A stretch of 64,000 nucleotides of DNA from Colicola sp016286205. Its GTDB lineage: Bacteria > Bacteroidota > Bacteroidia > Bacteroidales > Paludibacteraceae. The position numbers were made by a program, and so were the translations under genes. The notes under the pieces were generated by a model. It had not been told where the DNA came from. It worked only from the letters and a program-made list of their open reading frames with translations, and ran no database searches. Shown in pieces: positions 24,804-34,198 of the stretch (position 1 is the first letter of the stretch; every line of letters starts with the position of its first letter). The stretch covers positions 62,001 through 126,000 of the forward strand of contig JAEESF010000002.1 in NCBI GenBank assembly GCA_016286205.1, written 5' to 3'.

Positions 24804-25721
24804 ATGCGCAGAAATCTTATCATTTGCCTGCTGACTCTACTGATGCCGTTGGGAGTGCAAGGACGCGTCACTTCGTTCTTCGATTTCTCGGCGGGAGCGG
24901 GTTGGAGCACGCTGACTTACTCGCTCCGAGGTGCACCGGAGGGGCTGACAGCCAAGCAGTTGGGCAGTTACAATATGACATTTCACGTCGGTTATGGAAT
25001 GATGTTCAATTCGTATGTCGGCTTGGGAATTGGCGTGGATATGAGCCGCTACGGGGCCAAAGCGGGCATGAATGGCCAGATGTGGTGGAATGATGTGACT
25101 GATACTGATGGCGAGAAATACAACCACTGCACGTCTATCGGCCATTGGAACGATCGACAAGAATTGTACTACGTAGAAGTGCCACTGACACTCTATTTCT
25201 CAATCCCTACGCCTTCGGCGGTAAGTGTATCCGCGGAACTAGGCGTCAAATATGCGTACCCGTTTATTCGCAACACGTCTTATAGTGGCGAAGTGACCCA
25301 TTCGGGGCAATATCCGATGTGGGGTGTAACGCTAACGGACATGCCTAATCATGGCTTTACGACCGAAAAACTGAACGGTGGAGACCATTTTGGCGCAGAG
25401 CATCAGATTATTGCGTTTGCCAAAGTGGGAGTCTTGGTTCCGCTCAGCAACCGTATCTCGCTCTTCGCGCATGTTTTTGGCACGTACGGTTTTCGTAGTG
25501 CCATCAGCCAATCGGCAGAAACGCACGAACTGGGCTTCCGAGGAGAGAACGACGACATGCACGATTTCATGCAACCCGCATCGTCTGTCCTAACAACGAA
25601 TCTGCCCGAAGGCTCGTTCTGCCCAGTCAGCGTGGGACTGGAAATCGGTGTAAGAATGCATCTGGCTTCGCGAAGCAAAGAGCCCTGTCGATGCATTACC
25701 GATGATTACTATTATTTCTAA
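24804..25721 (+). CDS. Outer-membrane beta-barrel protein, paralogue of the 20381 barrel
   Basis: 305 aa. Signal peptide MRRNLIICLLTLLMPLGVQG. The rest resembles the central barrel of the 20381 protein: FFDFSAGAGWSTLTYSLRG, SYVGLGIGVDMSRYG, TDTDGEKYNHCTSIGHW, HSGQYPMWGVTLTDMP, VSVGLEIGVRMHL. It lacks the STN and OmpA domains. Its position next to a T9SS cargo gene suggests the two barrels act with that cargo, but this is inference. Followed by a strong terminator. Confidence 0.82.
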   Translation: MRRNLIICLLTLLMPLGVQGRVTSFFDFSAGAGWSTLTYSLRGAPEGLTAKQLGSYNMTFHVGYGMMFNSYVGLGIGVDMSRYGAKAGMNGQMWWNDVTDTDGEKYNHCTSIGHWNDRQELYYVEVPLTLYFSIPTPSAVSVSAELGVKYAYPFIRNTSYSGEVTHSGQYPMWGVTLTDMPNHGFTTEKLNGGDHFGAEHQIIAFAKVGVLVPLSNRISLFAHVFGTYGFRSAISQSAETHELGFRGENDDMHDFMQPASSVLTTNLPEGSFCPVSVGLEIGVRMHLASRSKEPCRCITDDYYYF

Positions 25722-25743
25722 CCCAAACTTATCTCTACTAACG

Positions 25744-25777
25744 AAAAAGAGCGACCAAACGGTCGCTCTTTTTCTCT
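25744..25777 (+). terminator. Bidirectional terminator
   Basis: AAAGAGCGACC and GGTCGCTCTTT form a perfect 11-bp stem with loop AAAC, flanked by A-run and T-run. It serves the plus-strand barrel operon and the minus-strand DUF4234 gene. Confidence 0.95.
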
Positions 25778-25794
25778 TTAGACTCCTAAATCAA

Positions 25795-26217
25795 TCAGCC
25801 TTTCTCGTTATAATCGGCATTGATCAGGTTCATTGCTTTCATACGTTTGTGAATGTACACATACGGTCCAACAATAATCAGCGAACCCAAAATGCACCAA
25901 AGCCAGAAATCAGTTGCTCCGAAGTCATAATCCAGTTGGCGACGACGCAACTCACCCCCCATACGGTCAGAGGTACGGTGATACCATACTAGGGGAGCAA
26001 TACCCATTGTCAGCCATGAGAAGATGAAATAGATTAGGCAGTAATGCATGGTTCTACGGCCATCGTGGGGGCTTACCACCAGATTCAGTTCCTCAGAGAT
26101 GTGCGACTCTACTACCAACGGATAGATGCCGAACGTGATGAGACCAAGAAAAAACATTTTTGCCAATCCACGTTCTGTGCGAAGTTGGAATGCAGGACGG
26201 TTTGCGGTGTTCTCCAT
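25795..26217 (-). CDS. DUF4234 family membrane protein
   Basis: 140 aa. Shows the DUF4234 layout: RTERGLAKMFFLGLITFGIYPLVVESHISEEL-type first helix, a second helix near CLIYFIFSWLTMGIAPLVWYHRTSDRMG, and a third (FWLWCILGSLIIVGPYVYIHKRM). Three predicted transmembrane segments with conserved GIYPL and WYHRTSDRMG. Function of the family is unknown. Single gene with its own promoter and a shared terminator. Confidence 0.85.
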   Translation of the reverse strand: MENTANRPAFQLRTERGLAKMFFLGLITFGIYPLVVESHISEELNLVVSPHDGRRTMHYCLIYFIFSWLTMGIAPLVWYHRTSDRMGGELRRRQLDYDFGATDFWLWCILGSLIIVGPYVYIHKRMKAMNLINADYNEKG

Positions 26218-26249
26218 AATTGAAATAGTTTTAGTTGTTAAATACGCTG

Positions 26250-26281
26250 CAAAGATAAAAATAAGTTTTTACATACACAAA
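26250..26281 (-). promoter_or_regulatory. Promoter for the DUF4234 gene
   Basis: Minus strand TTTG (26281-26278) and TATCTTTG (26257-26250), spaced 20 bp. Confidence 0.75.
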
Positions 26282-26438
26282 TTTTCTCCGATTTTTTATT
26301 CTTTTTTTCCAATTTCCGCCATTTTCTCCACTCTAAAATCACCTTGATTTTTAACCTGTTTTTACCTAAAACACTTAGTTATTGCTTAGTTCTTACTTCC
26401 CTGTTATTGATGTAGGAACCGAAAACAAGGTCCCCATG

Positions 26439-26453
26439 CTGTCAAAATGGCAG
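26439..26453. promoter_or_regulatory. 15-bp palindrome upstream of secA
   Basis: CTGTCAAAATGGCAG, matching the CTGCCAAAATGGCAG site near htpG at 14 of 15 positions. Lies 46 bp upstream of the secA -33 element. Candidate regulator-binding site. The rest of the 26218-26564 gap holds the two promoters. Confidence 0.45.
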
Positions 26454-26498
26454 AAACGGGTGCGTGGTACGCATTTTGTACAGAAAAACATGGAAATA

Positions 26499-26530
26499 TT
26501 TGGCTATTTCAAAAAAAAATTGTAATTTTG
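26499..26530 (+). promoter_or_regulatory. secA promoter
   Basis: TTTG at 26499-26502 and TAATTTTG at 26523-26530, spaced 20 bp. Confidence 0.75.
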
Positions 26531-26564
26531 CAGCGCATTTTATGTAAATAACAAAAACAAAGAT

Positions 26565-29500
26565 ATGACATTTTTAGAACTTATTACCAAACTGTTTGGC
26601 AACAAGGCGCAAAAGGACATGCGCGCCATCCAGCCCATCGTCGATCAGATCAAGGATGCTTACGAGCAGATTGACAAACTCAATAACGATGAGTTGCGTG
26701 CCCGTTCACAGGCGTTGATGGAGCGCATCCAAGCCGATGTCGCCGACCGCAAAGCACGTATCGCTGAACTGAAAGCCTCGATTGAAGCAACGGAGATTGA
26801 GAAACGTGAGAAAATCTACGACGAGATTGATAAACTGGAGAAGGAAATCAAGGAGCAATACGAAAAAACGCTCAACGAGATTCTACCTGAGGCATTTGCT
26901 ATCGTCAAATCTACCGCTCGACGCTTTGCACAGAACGAGATAGTAGAAGTAACGGCCACTGAGATGGATAAGGATCTGGCTGCGGATAGCCGATTCGACT
27001 TTGTCGAGATTCAAGGCGACAAAGCCCTCTACAAGAATCATTGGATGGCCGGTGGTAACGAGATCACATGGGATATGGTGCACTACGATGTGCAGTTGTT
27101 CGGTGGTGTCGTTCTCCATGGCGCGCTGAAGAACAGCAAAGACCAACGCGGTAGTATTGCTGAGATGGCAACCGGTGAAGGTAAAACGCTCGTCGCTACC
27201 CTGCCCGTTTATCTGAACGCTTTGACGCACGAAGGCGTGCACGTAGTTACTGTCAACGACTATCTGGCTAAGCGTGATAGCGAGTGGAACGGACCAATAT
27301 ACATGTTCCTTGGCCTGACTGTCGATTGCATCGACAAGCACAAACCCAATAGCGACGAACGTCGCCAAGCCTATGCTTGCGATATCACGTTCGGCACCAA
27401 CAACGAGTTCGGTTTCGACTATCTGCGTGACAATATGGCTCATTCGCCGCTCGACTTGGTACAACGCGGACACAATTTCGCCATTGTCGATGAGGTGGAC
27501 TCTGTCTTGATTGACGATGCACGTACTCCGTTGATTATCAGCGGACCTGTGCCACGTGGAGAGGACCAGATGTTCAACGAGTACAAGGACCGTGTGGCTT
27601 CATTGGTTCGTCAGCAGAATACGTTGACTACCAAACTCCTAGCGGAAGCTAAAGCCAAAATGGGTTCGGCTGATGCAAAAGAGCGCGAAGCAGGCGAATT
27701 GGCTCTGTTCCGTTCGTTCAAAGGTATGCCGAAAAACAAGGCCCTGATCAAATATTTGAGCGAACCGGGCGTCAAAGTGCGCATGCAGAAGACCGAAGAG
27801 TTCTACATGCAAGAGAACGAGAAAAACATGCACGTTGCCACCGATGAGCTCTACTTCGTCATAGACGAAAAGAACAAATCCATCGAGTTGACCGACAAGG
27901 GTATTGATGCGCTGACCGGTTCAACCGATGACCCGAACTTCTTCGTCATGCCCGATGTAGGAAGCGAGATTGCAGATGTAGAGAACAGCAACTTGTCTGC
28001 TACGGAAAAACAGCAGAAGAAGGACGATATCTACACCAACTTCAGCATCAAATCCGAACGTCTGCACACGGTTCACCAACTGCTGAAAGCATACACACTG
28101 TTCGAGAAAGATGTGGACTACGTGATTGATGGCGGCGAAGTAAAGATTGTGGACGAACAGACCGGCCGTATCATGGAAGGTCGTCGTTGGTCGGATGGCT
28201 TGCACCAGGCGGTTGAAGCCAAGGAGAATGTGGAGGTAGAAGGTGCTAACCAGACATTTGCTACCATCACCCTGCAGAACTATTTCCGCATGTACAACAA
28301 GTTGTCCGGTATGACCGGTACTGCCGAGACAGAAGCGGGCGAGTTCTGGAATATCTACAAACTCGATGTGGTGGTTATCCCTACCAACAAGCCGATTGCG
28401 CGTAACGATATGAATGACCGTATCTATCGCACCAAACGCGAGAAATACAATGCCGTTATCGACGAGATCGTGGAAATGGTTAACCAGGGACGTCCTGCCC
28501 TAGTAGGTACTACCAGTGTTGAGATTTCCGAATTGCTCAGCCGTATGCTTACCTTGCGCAAGATCAAGCACAACGTATTGAACGCCAAACTTCACCAACA
28601 AGAGGCACAAGTTGTTGCCGAGGCAGGTCGTGCGGGAGTTGTGACTATCGCAACCAACATGGCCGGTCGTGGTACGGATATCAAATTGACGCCTGAAGTG
28701 AAAGAGGCTGGTGGTTTGGCCATCATCGGTACAGAGCGCCACGAGAGTCGTCGTGTAGACCGCCAGTTGCGTGGTCGTGCAGGACGTCAGGGCGATCCGG
28801 GCAGTTCGGTCTTCTATGTCTCGCTAGAGGATGACCTGATGCGTATGTTCGGCTCTGAGCGTATTGCGGGAGTGATGGACCGCATGGGATTCCAGGAAGG
28901 TGAGATGATTGAGCATTCGATGATTTCCAGCAGTATCGAACGTGCGCAGAAGAAAGTCGAAGAGAACAACTTCGGTATCCGTAAGCGACTCATCGAGTAC
29001 GACGATGTGATGAACAAACAACGTAATCTGGTTTACGCAAAACGTCGCCACGCCTTAATGGGCGAGCGCATCGGCGTAGATATCACCAACATGATTTACG
29101 ACACGGCTGAGAGTATATTCGAAGATGCACGTCAGGCCAACGACTACGAGGGACTGAAATTCGATGTGATGCAGACTTTCGCTATCGAATTGCCATTCGA
29201 CGAAGACACCTTCAATCACGGCAGACGTGATGTGCTGAGCGAACAACTCGCCGAGGCTGCGCTCGACAGTTTCAAGCGTCGTATGGACAAACTGATTCAG
29301 GTAGCCGATCCTGTTCTGCAACAGGTATATGCTACTAAAGGCCAGATGTACGAGAACATTCTCGTTCCTATCACCGATGGCAAGCATGTGTACAACATCT
29401 CCGTTAACCTGAAGAATGCGGCAGAGACTCACGGAAAAGAGGTAGTACGCGAATTCGAGAAACGTATGTTGCTTCTGGTTATCGATGACGAATGGAAAGA

Positions 29501-29927
29501 GCATCTTCGTCAGTTGGATGAACTGAAACGTGATGTAGGCAATGCCAGTTACGAGCAGAAAGACCCGTTATTGATTTATAAACTCGAATCGTTCCATATT
29601 TTCCAGGATATGCTCGACCGACTGAATCGCCGTGCTATTGCTATCTTATTGCGTGGCCAGATTTATGCACAAGAGCCGGACCGCGTTCAACAAGCCCAAC
29701 AGCAACGCCGCCAAGATTACAGCCGTTATCGCACTCAGAAAGATGCCGTTCAACAAGCCGCTCAAGCTTCCGGTATGGCGCAAGCAGCCGGTCGCGACAC
29801 ACGCGAGCAACAACGCCCAGAACCATTGCGCGTGGATAAGAAACCACGTCCAAACGATCCGTGTCCTTGCGGCAGTGGAAAGAAATACAAACAATGTCAC
29901 GGTCGCTTAGGTGCGCAAGGTGTATAA
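26565..29927 (+). CDS. secA: Preprotein translocase ATPase SecA
   Basis: 1120 aa, the long SecA form typical of Bacteroidetes. The ATPase drives Sec-dependent export through SecYEG. Seen: Walker A in MATGEGKTLVATLP, DEVDSVLIDDART (DEAD-like box), the preprotein cross-linking and scaffold regions, NMAGRGTDIKL, RQLRGRAGRQGDPG, and a C-terminal zinc-binding tail CPCGSGKKYKQCHGR that contacts SecB or lipids. Between the two there is a Gln/Arg-rich linker (QQAQQQRRQDYSRYRTQ). Single gene with a strong promoter; a palindrome shared with htpG lies upstream. Confidence 0.98.
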   Translation: MTFLELITKLFGNKAQKDMRAIQPIVDQIKDAYEQIDKLNNDELRARSQALMERIQADVADRKARIAELKASIEATEIEKREKIYDEIDKLEKEIKEQYEKTLNEILPEAFAIVKSTARRFAQNEIVEVTATEMDKDLAADSRFDFVEIQGDKALYKNHWMAGGNEITWDMVHYDVQLFGGVVLHGALKNSKDQRGSIAEMATGEGKTLVATLPVYLNALTHEGVHVVTVNDYLAKRDSEWNGPIYMFLGLTVDCIDKHKPNSDERRQAYACDITFGTNNEFGFDYLRDNMAHSPLDLVQRGHNFAIVDEVDSVLIDDARTPLIISGPVPRGEDQMFNEYKDRVASLVRQQNTLTTKLLAEAKAKMGSADAKEREAGELALFRSFKGMPKNKALIKYLSEPGVKVRMQKTEEFYMQENEKNMHVATDELYFVIDEKNKSIELTDKGIDALTGSTDDPNFFVMPDVGSEIADVENSNLSATEKQQKKDDIYTNFSIKSERLHTVHQLLKAYTLFEKDVDYVIDGGEVKIVDEQTGRIMEGRRWSDGLHQAVEAKENVEVEGANQTFATITLQNYFRMYNKLSGMTGTAETEAGEFWNIYKLDVVVIPTNKPIARNDMNDRIYRTKREKYNAVIDEIVEMVNQGRPALVGTTSVEISELLSRMLTLRKIKHNVLNAKLHQQEAQVVAEAGRAGVVTIATNMAGRGTDIKLTPEVKEAGGLAIIGTERHESRRVDRQLRGRAGRQGDPGSSVFYVSLEDDLMRMFGSERIAGVMDRMGFQEGEMIEHSMISSSIERAQKKVEENNFGIRKRLIEYDDVMNKQRNLVYAKRRHALMGERIGVDITNMIYDTAESIFEDARQANDYEGLKFDVMQTFAIELPFDEDTFNHGRRDVLSEQLAEAALDSFKRRMDKLIQVADPVLQQVYATKGQMYENILVPITDGKHVYNISVNLKNAAETHGKEVVREFEKRMLLLVIDDEWKEHLRQLDELKRDVGNASYEQKDPLLIYKLESFHIFQDMLDRLNRRAIAILLRGQIYAQEPDRVQQAQQQRRQDYSRYRTQKDAVQQAAQASGMAQAAGRDTREQQRPEPLRVDKKPRPNDPCPCGSGKKYKQCHGRLGAQGV

Positions 29928-29951
29928 GACCCAAAACAGAAGAATGCAAAT

Positions 29952-31139
29952 TTGAGAATTAGGATAACCATATTATCTATGATTCTTTGTGCCGTCAGTC
30001 ATTTGGCGGCACAAAGCGTAGTTTCGGATAGTGTTCAACTCTATCCGGACACGTTCAAATTGCAAGATCAGCCTAAGGCCTCCGATATCGACATGTTGTT
30101 GCTGCAATTGGTTGCGCAGCAGGGAGAACAAATCCACGCAAACGACACACTGGACACGCTGACATTGGCCGAAATCATCCGACTGGATTCGCTCAAACGA
30201 GAGATCGCTGAGATTGACTCGCTACGCGCCGTCAATGCACAATTGGTGAGACAAGTAGTTACAGATATGCCGTATATCCCGATTGAGAAATCGTGGATCA
30301 AAGATGAGGAAGAAGACCGAAATGATGTGCTGCGTGCCATACGCGACATGCATACTCGTTGGCGCAAAGAGGCTACCATCATGCTGCAAGTGACACAAAC
30401 ATACGTAACGCCTAACTGGTATCAGGGCGGTTCAAGCAGTTTTGCGGGACTAGGTATTTTTAAGGGGCAAATAGGTTACTACGGCGAGCGTTTTACGTGG
30501 GAGAATACAGGCGAATGGCGCATAGGTGGTTCCACTATTTCCGCCGACTCTATTCACAAAGTGAATACCACAGACGACATTTTGCGCCTCTACAGCAAAG
30601 CCAACCTGCAGATTGTACCCAAATTGTTCGGTTCTGTTTCCGCAGAGTTTGAGACGCGATTGCTACCTACCTACAAGTCCAATTCACACGATTTGAAGTC
30701 CGGTCCGTTCTCTCCCGTACGTTTCACCACCGCCTTAGGTCTCGATTACAAACCTGTCAAGGGACTGAGTATCTCTGTTTCGCCTGTGTCGTACAAGATG
30801 ATACATGTGATGGACACTGCACGTGTTACTGTGACCGAGTACGGACTAAAGGTTGGAGAACAAACGCAACATAACATCGGTAGCAGTTTGCGTGTGGAAT
30901 ATACGTGGAAACCCGTGCGTGAAGTGTCGCTAGAATCAAGATTCTACATGTACACCAACTACAAGTACGTAGAACTGGATTTGGAGGTCAATTGCGATTT
31001 TATCATCAATCGATTTATGTCGGCACGACTCATGCTACACCCCCGCTACGACACGTCGGTCATTATGGAGGGAGACGACCATGCTAAGATTCAATTCCGC
31101 GAACTGTTGTCCATCGGTTTCGCACATAAATTTAGATAA
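29952..31139 (+). CDS. DUF3078 family outer-membrane protein
   Basis: 395 aa. Signal peptide within the first 21 residues (MILCAVSHLAAQ core), a helical N-terminal stretch (LDTLTLAEIIRLDSLKREI), then the DUF3078 barrel with the family hallmark PNWYQGGSSSFAGLG near residue 155, followed by NTGEWRIGG, KLFGSVSAEFETRLLP and a C-terminus ending in FAHKFR. It was read from a TTG at 29952; an in-frame ATG at 29979 gives a shorter signal peptide and cannot be excluded. It lies 24 nt after secA, probably in the same transcript. Function of the family is unknown. Confidence 0.85.
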   Translation: MRIRITILSMILCAVSHLAAQSVVSDSVQLYPDTFKLQDQPKASDIDMLLLQLVAQQGEQIHANDTLDTLTLAEIIRLDSLKREIAEIDSLRAVNAQLVRQVVTDMPYIPIEKSWIKDEEEDRNDVLRAIRDMHTRWRKEATIMLQVTQTYVTPNWYQGGSSSFAGLGIFKGQIGYYGERFTWENTGEWRIGGSTISADSIHKVNTTDDILRLYSKANLQIVPKLFGSVSAEFETRLLPTYKSNSHDLKSGPFSPVRFTTALGLDYKPVKGLSISVSPVSYKMIHVMDTARVTVTEYGLKVGEQTQHNIGSSLRVEYTWKPVREVSLESRFYMYTNYKYVELDLEVNCDFIINRFMSARLMLHPRYDTSVIMEGDDHAKIQFRELLSIGFAHKFR

Positions 31140-31162
31140 TCAGCCACAAAAACATCAAGTAT

Positions 31163-31792
31163 ATGAAACGAATTATTTGTGTGTGTATCACAGCACTCGC
31201 GTTGATGGGATCAATGGCGGTGCAAGCAGAAGAGTATGATTGGAGTGAATATCGCAACTCGCTGAGTATCAGCGTAGGTGCTCCGAGCGGATACTATGCC
31301 TTCCGCGGACTTTTTGTTGACATTTGGGTTTCCGCCCTAGACCATGCTGACAATGCCATGTACTACGGCTCTTATAGCATGCAATATCACTACCAGGTAT
31401 TGCGTTGGCTGCGTGTGGGATTCAAGGGATCGTGGGAAGGCGATTCGCATGACATGTATACCGACAAAGAGAAAACTACGCAGAAGGGAAAATCATTCGG
31501 TCACACAGTAGCGCTGATGGCTAGTGCGCAATTCACCTATCTCAACAAGCGCCACGTACAACTCTATTCGGGCATTGATGTCGGACCGGGTGTTATGCTG
31601 CGCGAAAATCGCTACATCAACGGCTACACCGATAGCGACGGCAAAACATATAACTTAAGTTATACGTTCTTACCCGACTTCAACGTAACGCCTATCGGCG
31701 TTTGCTTCGGCAATGAACGAGTATATGGATTGGCAGAAGTGAATATCGGTGCCGATGCCTTCTTTAAGGGCGGAATTGGCGTGCACCTCTAA
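31163..31792 (+). CDS. Small outer-membrane beta-barrel protein
   Basis: 209 aa. Signal peptide MKRIICVCITALALMGSMAVQA. Barrel-like alternation follows (NSLSISVGAPSGYYAFRGLF, LRWLRVGFKGSWEGD, FTYLNKRHVQLYSGIDVGPG) with the loop YTDSDGKTYN shared with the 20381 and 24804 barrels, and the protein ends GGIGVHL. Lies 23 nt after the DUF3078 gene in the same direction. Function unknown. Confidence 0.78.
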   Translation: MKRIICVCITALALMGSMAVQAEEYDWSEYRNSLSISVGAPSGYYAFRGLFVDIWVSALDHADNAMYYGSYSMQYHYQVLRWLRVGFKGSWEGDSHDMYTDKEKTTQKGKSFGHTVALMASAQFTYLNKRHVQLYSGIDVGPGVMLRENRYINGYTDSDGKTYNLSYTFLPDFNVTPIGVCFGNERVYGLAEVNIGADAFFKGGIGVHL

Positions 31793-32329
31793 TCAGCCGA
31801 ACAACGCCTCCAGTTCGTTCCAACGAACGATAGCATCGTGGCCGTATTTCCAGATATTGGCCTTGAGTTTTTCTAAAGCCACTTCTTCTCCGAGGTGGCT
31901 TTTGCTATAGAATTTATCTGCATAGCAGATCAGTTTCTCTTCCAGTGATTGAGGACAATAGTCGCGCTCAGGAATTGGCAGTTCCTCGCGTTCCACTTGC
32001 TCAATCGTGATTCCTGTGCCCGTGTGGCGTTCTGCCACCAAAGCGTGTTGCGGAAATCCCTCTTTGCGTAGCAATTCCGCGCCCAGATAGCCATGCTCGA
32101 TATATTTATGCGGCCCGAAACAGTAGATTTTCGGTGCATCGCAATAGATGATTCCAATATCGTGCAACATAGCCGCTTCTTCGACAAACGTACGATTCAC
32201 TTGCCACTCCGGATGCCTATCCAGAATCTGCAGCGCACGGTCAGCCACTTGACGACTATGCGTCAAGAGCACATTTCGCAATTCCGGCGAAGAAGCGTAG
32301 TACTTATCAATGAGAGCTATGTAATCCAT
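31793..32329 (-). CDS. HD-domain phosphohydrolase
   Basis: 178 aa. Metal-dependent HD superfamily hydrolase, probably acting on a nucleotide or phosphate ester. Seen: LLTHSRQVADRAL (first metal His), AAMLHDIGIIYC (HD pair), YIEHGYLGAELLRKEGFP and a later His in ALVAERHTG. The start MDYIALIDKYY at 32329 was preferred; an upstream frame to 32413 would overlap fmt deeply. Overlaps the fmt stop by 23 nt and ends the nadK-lgt-fmt operon. The stop is 1 nt from the end of the 31163 gene, convergent. Confidence 0.88.
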   Translation of the reverse strand: MDYIALIDKYYASSPELRNVLLTHSRQVADRALQILDRHPEWQVNRTFVEEAAMLHDIGIIYCDAPKIYCFGPHKYIEHGYLGAELLRKEGFPQHALVAERHTGTGITIEQVEREELPIPERDYCPQSLEEKLICYADKFYSKSHLGEEVALEKLKANIWKYGHDAIVRWNELEALFG

Positions 32330-33242
32330 TGAGAAAAGCTTTTGCGTCCATCCGTTTCTTACCAGGCACTTGCAGTTCCAGAATACGCACGGCACCTTCG
32401 CGGCATGGAACAACTATATCTTTCGCACTCGGATTTGGGCCGTCAAGTACTTCCACGGCGTATATCTTCACGTTCTCCAACGCTTGTCCCGCAATCGTTA
32501 GATTTGCCCAAGCGCAAGGATACGGACTCAGTCCGCGTACAAAATTCTTCACTTCGATAGCCGATTTCTCCGCAAAGCGAATCTCGCAATCTTCTTTGAA
32601 GATTTTCGGAGCAGGGCGCAACTCAGCTAGTTCGGGTTGAGGCGTAGTGGGTAACTCCACACCACGCGTCTCGCAATCGATTATCAGGTCCACTGTACGA
32701 GTTACCAATCCCCTACCCATTTCCATCAGTCGGTCATGAACCGAGCCCACATTCTCATCGTCGCCGATTGAGATGCGTTCTTGCAGAATCAGATTGCCCG
32801 TGTCTATCTCATGCTTCAGCATGAAGGTCGTGGCTCCGGTCTCTTTATCGCCATTAATCACTGCCCAATTGATAGGCGCAGCACCGCGATATTGCGGCAG
32901 AAGCGATGCATGCAGATTGAATGTGCCCAGGCGAGGCATCGACCAAACTACTTCAGGCAACATTCTAAAGGCCACAACTATCTGTAGATCAGCGCGATAC
33001 GAACGTAGAGTCTCCAGAAATGTCTCATCCTTCAGTTTCTCCGGTTGCAAAACCGGCAGGCCAACCGATAGCGCATATTTCTTCACATCGGAAAACTGGA
33101 CCTGATGACCACGCCCTGCAGGTTTGTCGGGCATAGTAACAACCGCCACCACATTATAGCCGCCCTCTACCAAAGCCTGCAAGCTAGCAACCGCAAACTC
33201 GGGCGTTCCCATGTATATGATGCGCAAATCCTGTTTGGTCAT
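32307..33242 (-). CDS. fmt: Methionyl-tRNA formyltransferase
   Basis: 311 aa. Formylates initiator Met-tRNA from 10-formyl-THF. Seen: IIYMGTPEFAVASLQALV, VVTMPDKPAGRGH, the active-site region FNLHASLLPQYRGAAPINWAV (Asn/His/Asp catalytic set), HEIDTGNLILQ, and a C-terminal OB-like domain with VRGLSPYPCAWANL. The start overlaps the lgt stop by 4 nt. Confidence 0.97.
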   Translation of the reverse strand: MTKQDLRIIYMGTPEFAVASLQALVEGGYNVVAVVTMPDKPAGRGHQVQFSDVKKYALSVGLPVLQPEKLKDETFLETLRSYRADLQIVVAFRMLPEVVWSMPRLGTFNLHASLLPQYRGAAPINWAVINGDKETGATTFMLKHEIDTGNLILQERISIGDDENVGSVHDRLMEMGRGLVTRTVDLIIDCETRGVELPTTPQPELAELRPAPKIFKEDCEIRFAEKSAIEVKNFVRGLSPYPCAWANLTIAGQALENVKIYAVEVLDGPNPSAKDIVVPCREGAVRILELQVPGKKRMDAKAFLNGLHSSH

Positions 33243-34198
33243 TTCTTGCGATATTTAGGGTCGATACTTTCCGGTTGTTGCTCCACGACAGGCAGAAGCG
33301 GACGTTTGAACGCGCGGATAATCAAGAAGATTCCCGATGCGATGAACGGAATACTGAGCCATTGCCCCATATTCAGCACATGGCCCGCCTCGAAAGCTTC
33401 CTGATCGTTCTTGATAAACTCGAGCAAGAAACGCGTCACAAATACTATCTCAAAAAATATTCCTATCAGCAATCCTTCGCGGCGACGCGCATCGGTCTTC
33501 AGGTAGAGCGGCAACGTAACAGCAAAGGCCACCAGACAATAAGCTACTTCGTAGAGTTGCGTAGGATGGCATGGCACTGTCTGACCATCGCGAACAAAGA
33601 TAAATCCCCATGGCAGATCGGTCGGGCCGCCGTAAATCTCACTATTCATCAGGTTGCCCAGACGAATCAGCACAGCCGTCACACAAACGCCGACACAGAG
33701 TCGGTCGAGTATCCAAATCCAACTGGTTTGGAACTGTGGATACTTGCTGAACTTGTATTTGTTGAGCAGAATAGCCGCAATAATCAAGCCTATTCCACCC
33801 CCGTGACTACTGAGTCCACCTTCCCAGATTTTCAGGAGCATCAACGGATGTTCTATGTACGGATTTCGATAATTGAATGCCCAACCGAACAAATGCCATG
33901 GCTCGGTAGAAATATTCATATAGCGGCAATACCCCGCCAACATCGGGTCGGTACAATCATGCCACTCGTAGAACCAACAATGGCCTAGACGCGCGCCAAT
34001 AATCACGCCCGCAGCCATCCAGAAGAACAGATAATCCGCCCACTCTTTCGGACAGTTCTCATGCTTGTACATCTTTTCGTTGATGGCCCAACATGCATAG
34101 AGTCCGATGGCCCAAAACAGGCCGTACCAACGAATTCCTCCGTCCCCGAAATGAATTAATATCGGGTCAACATCCCATGTAATAAAATCTAATATCAT
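33239..34198 (-). CDS. lgt: Prolipoprotein diacylglyceryl transferase
   Basis: 319 aa, multi-pass inner-membrane enzyme that attaches diacylglycerol to the lipobox Cys. Seen: GGIRWYGLFWAIGLY near the start, GARLGHCWFYEW, HGGGIGLIIAAIL, RLGNLMNSEIYGGPTDLPWG and HPTQLYE, all family motifs. A TTG 12 nt upstream could also start translation, but the ATG at 34198 directly overlaps the nadK stop (TAATG). Required for the lipoproteins seen throughout the window. Confidence 0.97.
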   Translation of the reverse strand: MILDFITWDVDPILIHFGDGGIRWYGLFWAIGLYACWAINEKMYKHENCPKEWADYLFFWMAAGVIIGARLGHCWFYEWHDCTDPMLAGYCRYMNISTEPWHLFGWAFNYRNPYIEHPLMLLKIWEGGLSSHGGGIGLIIAAILLNKYKFSKYPQFQTSWIWILDRLCVGVCVTAVLIRLGNLMNSEIYGGPTDLPWGFIFVRDGQTVPCHPTQLYEVAYCLVAFAVTLPLYLKTDARRREGLLIGIFFEIVFVTRFLLEFIKNDQEAFEAGHVLNMGQWLSIPFIASGIFLIIRAFKRPLLPVVEQQPESIDPKYRKK

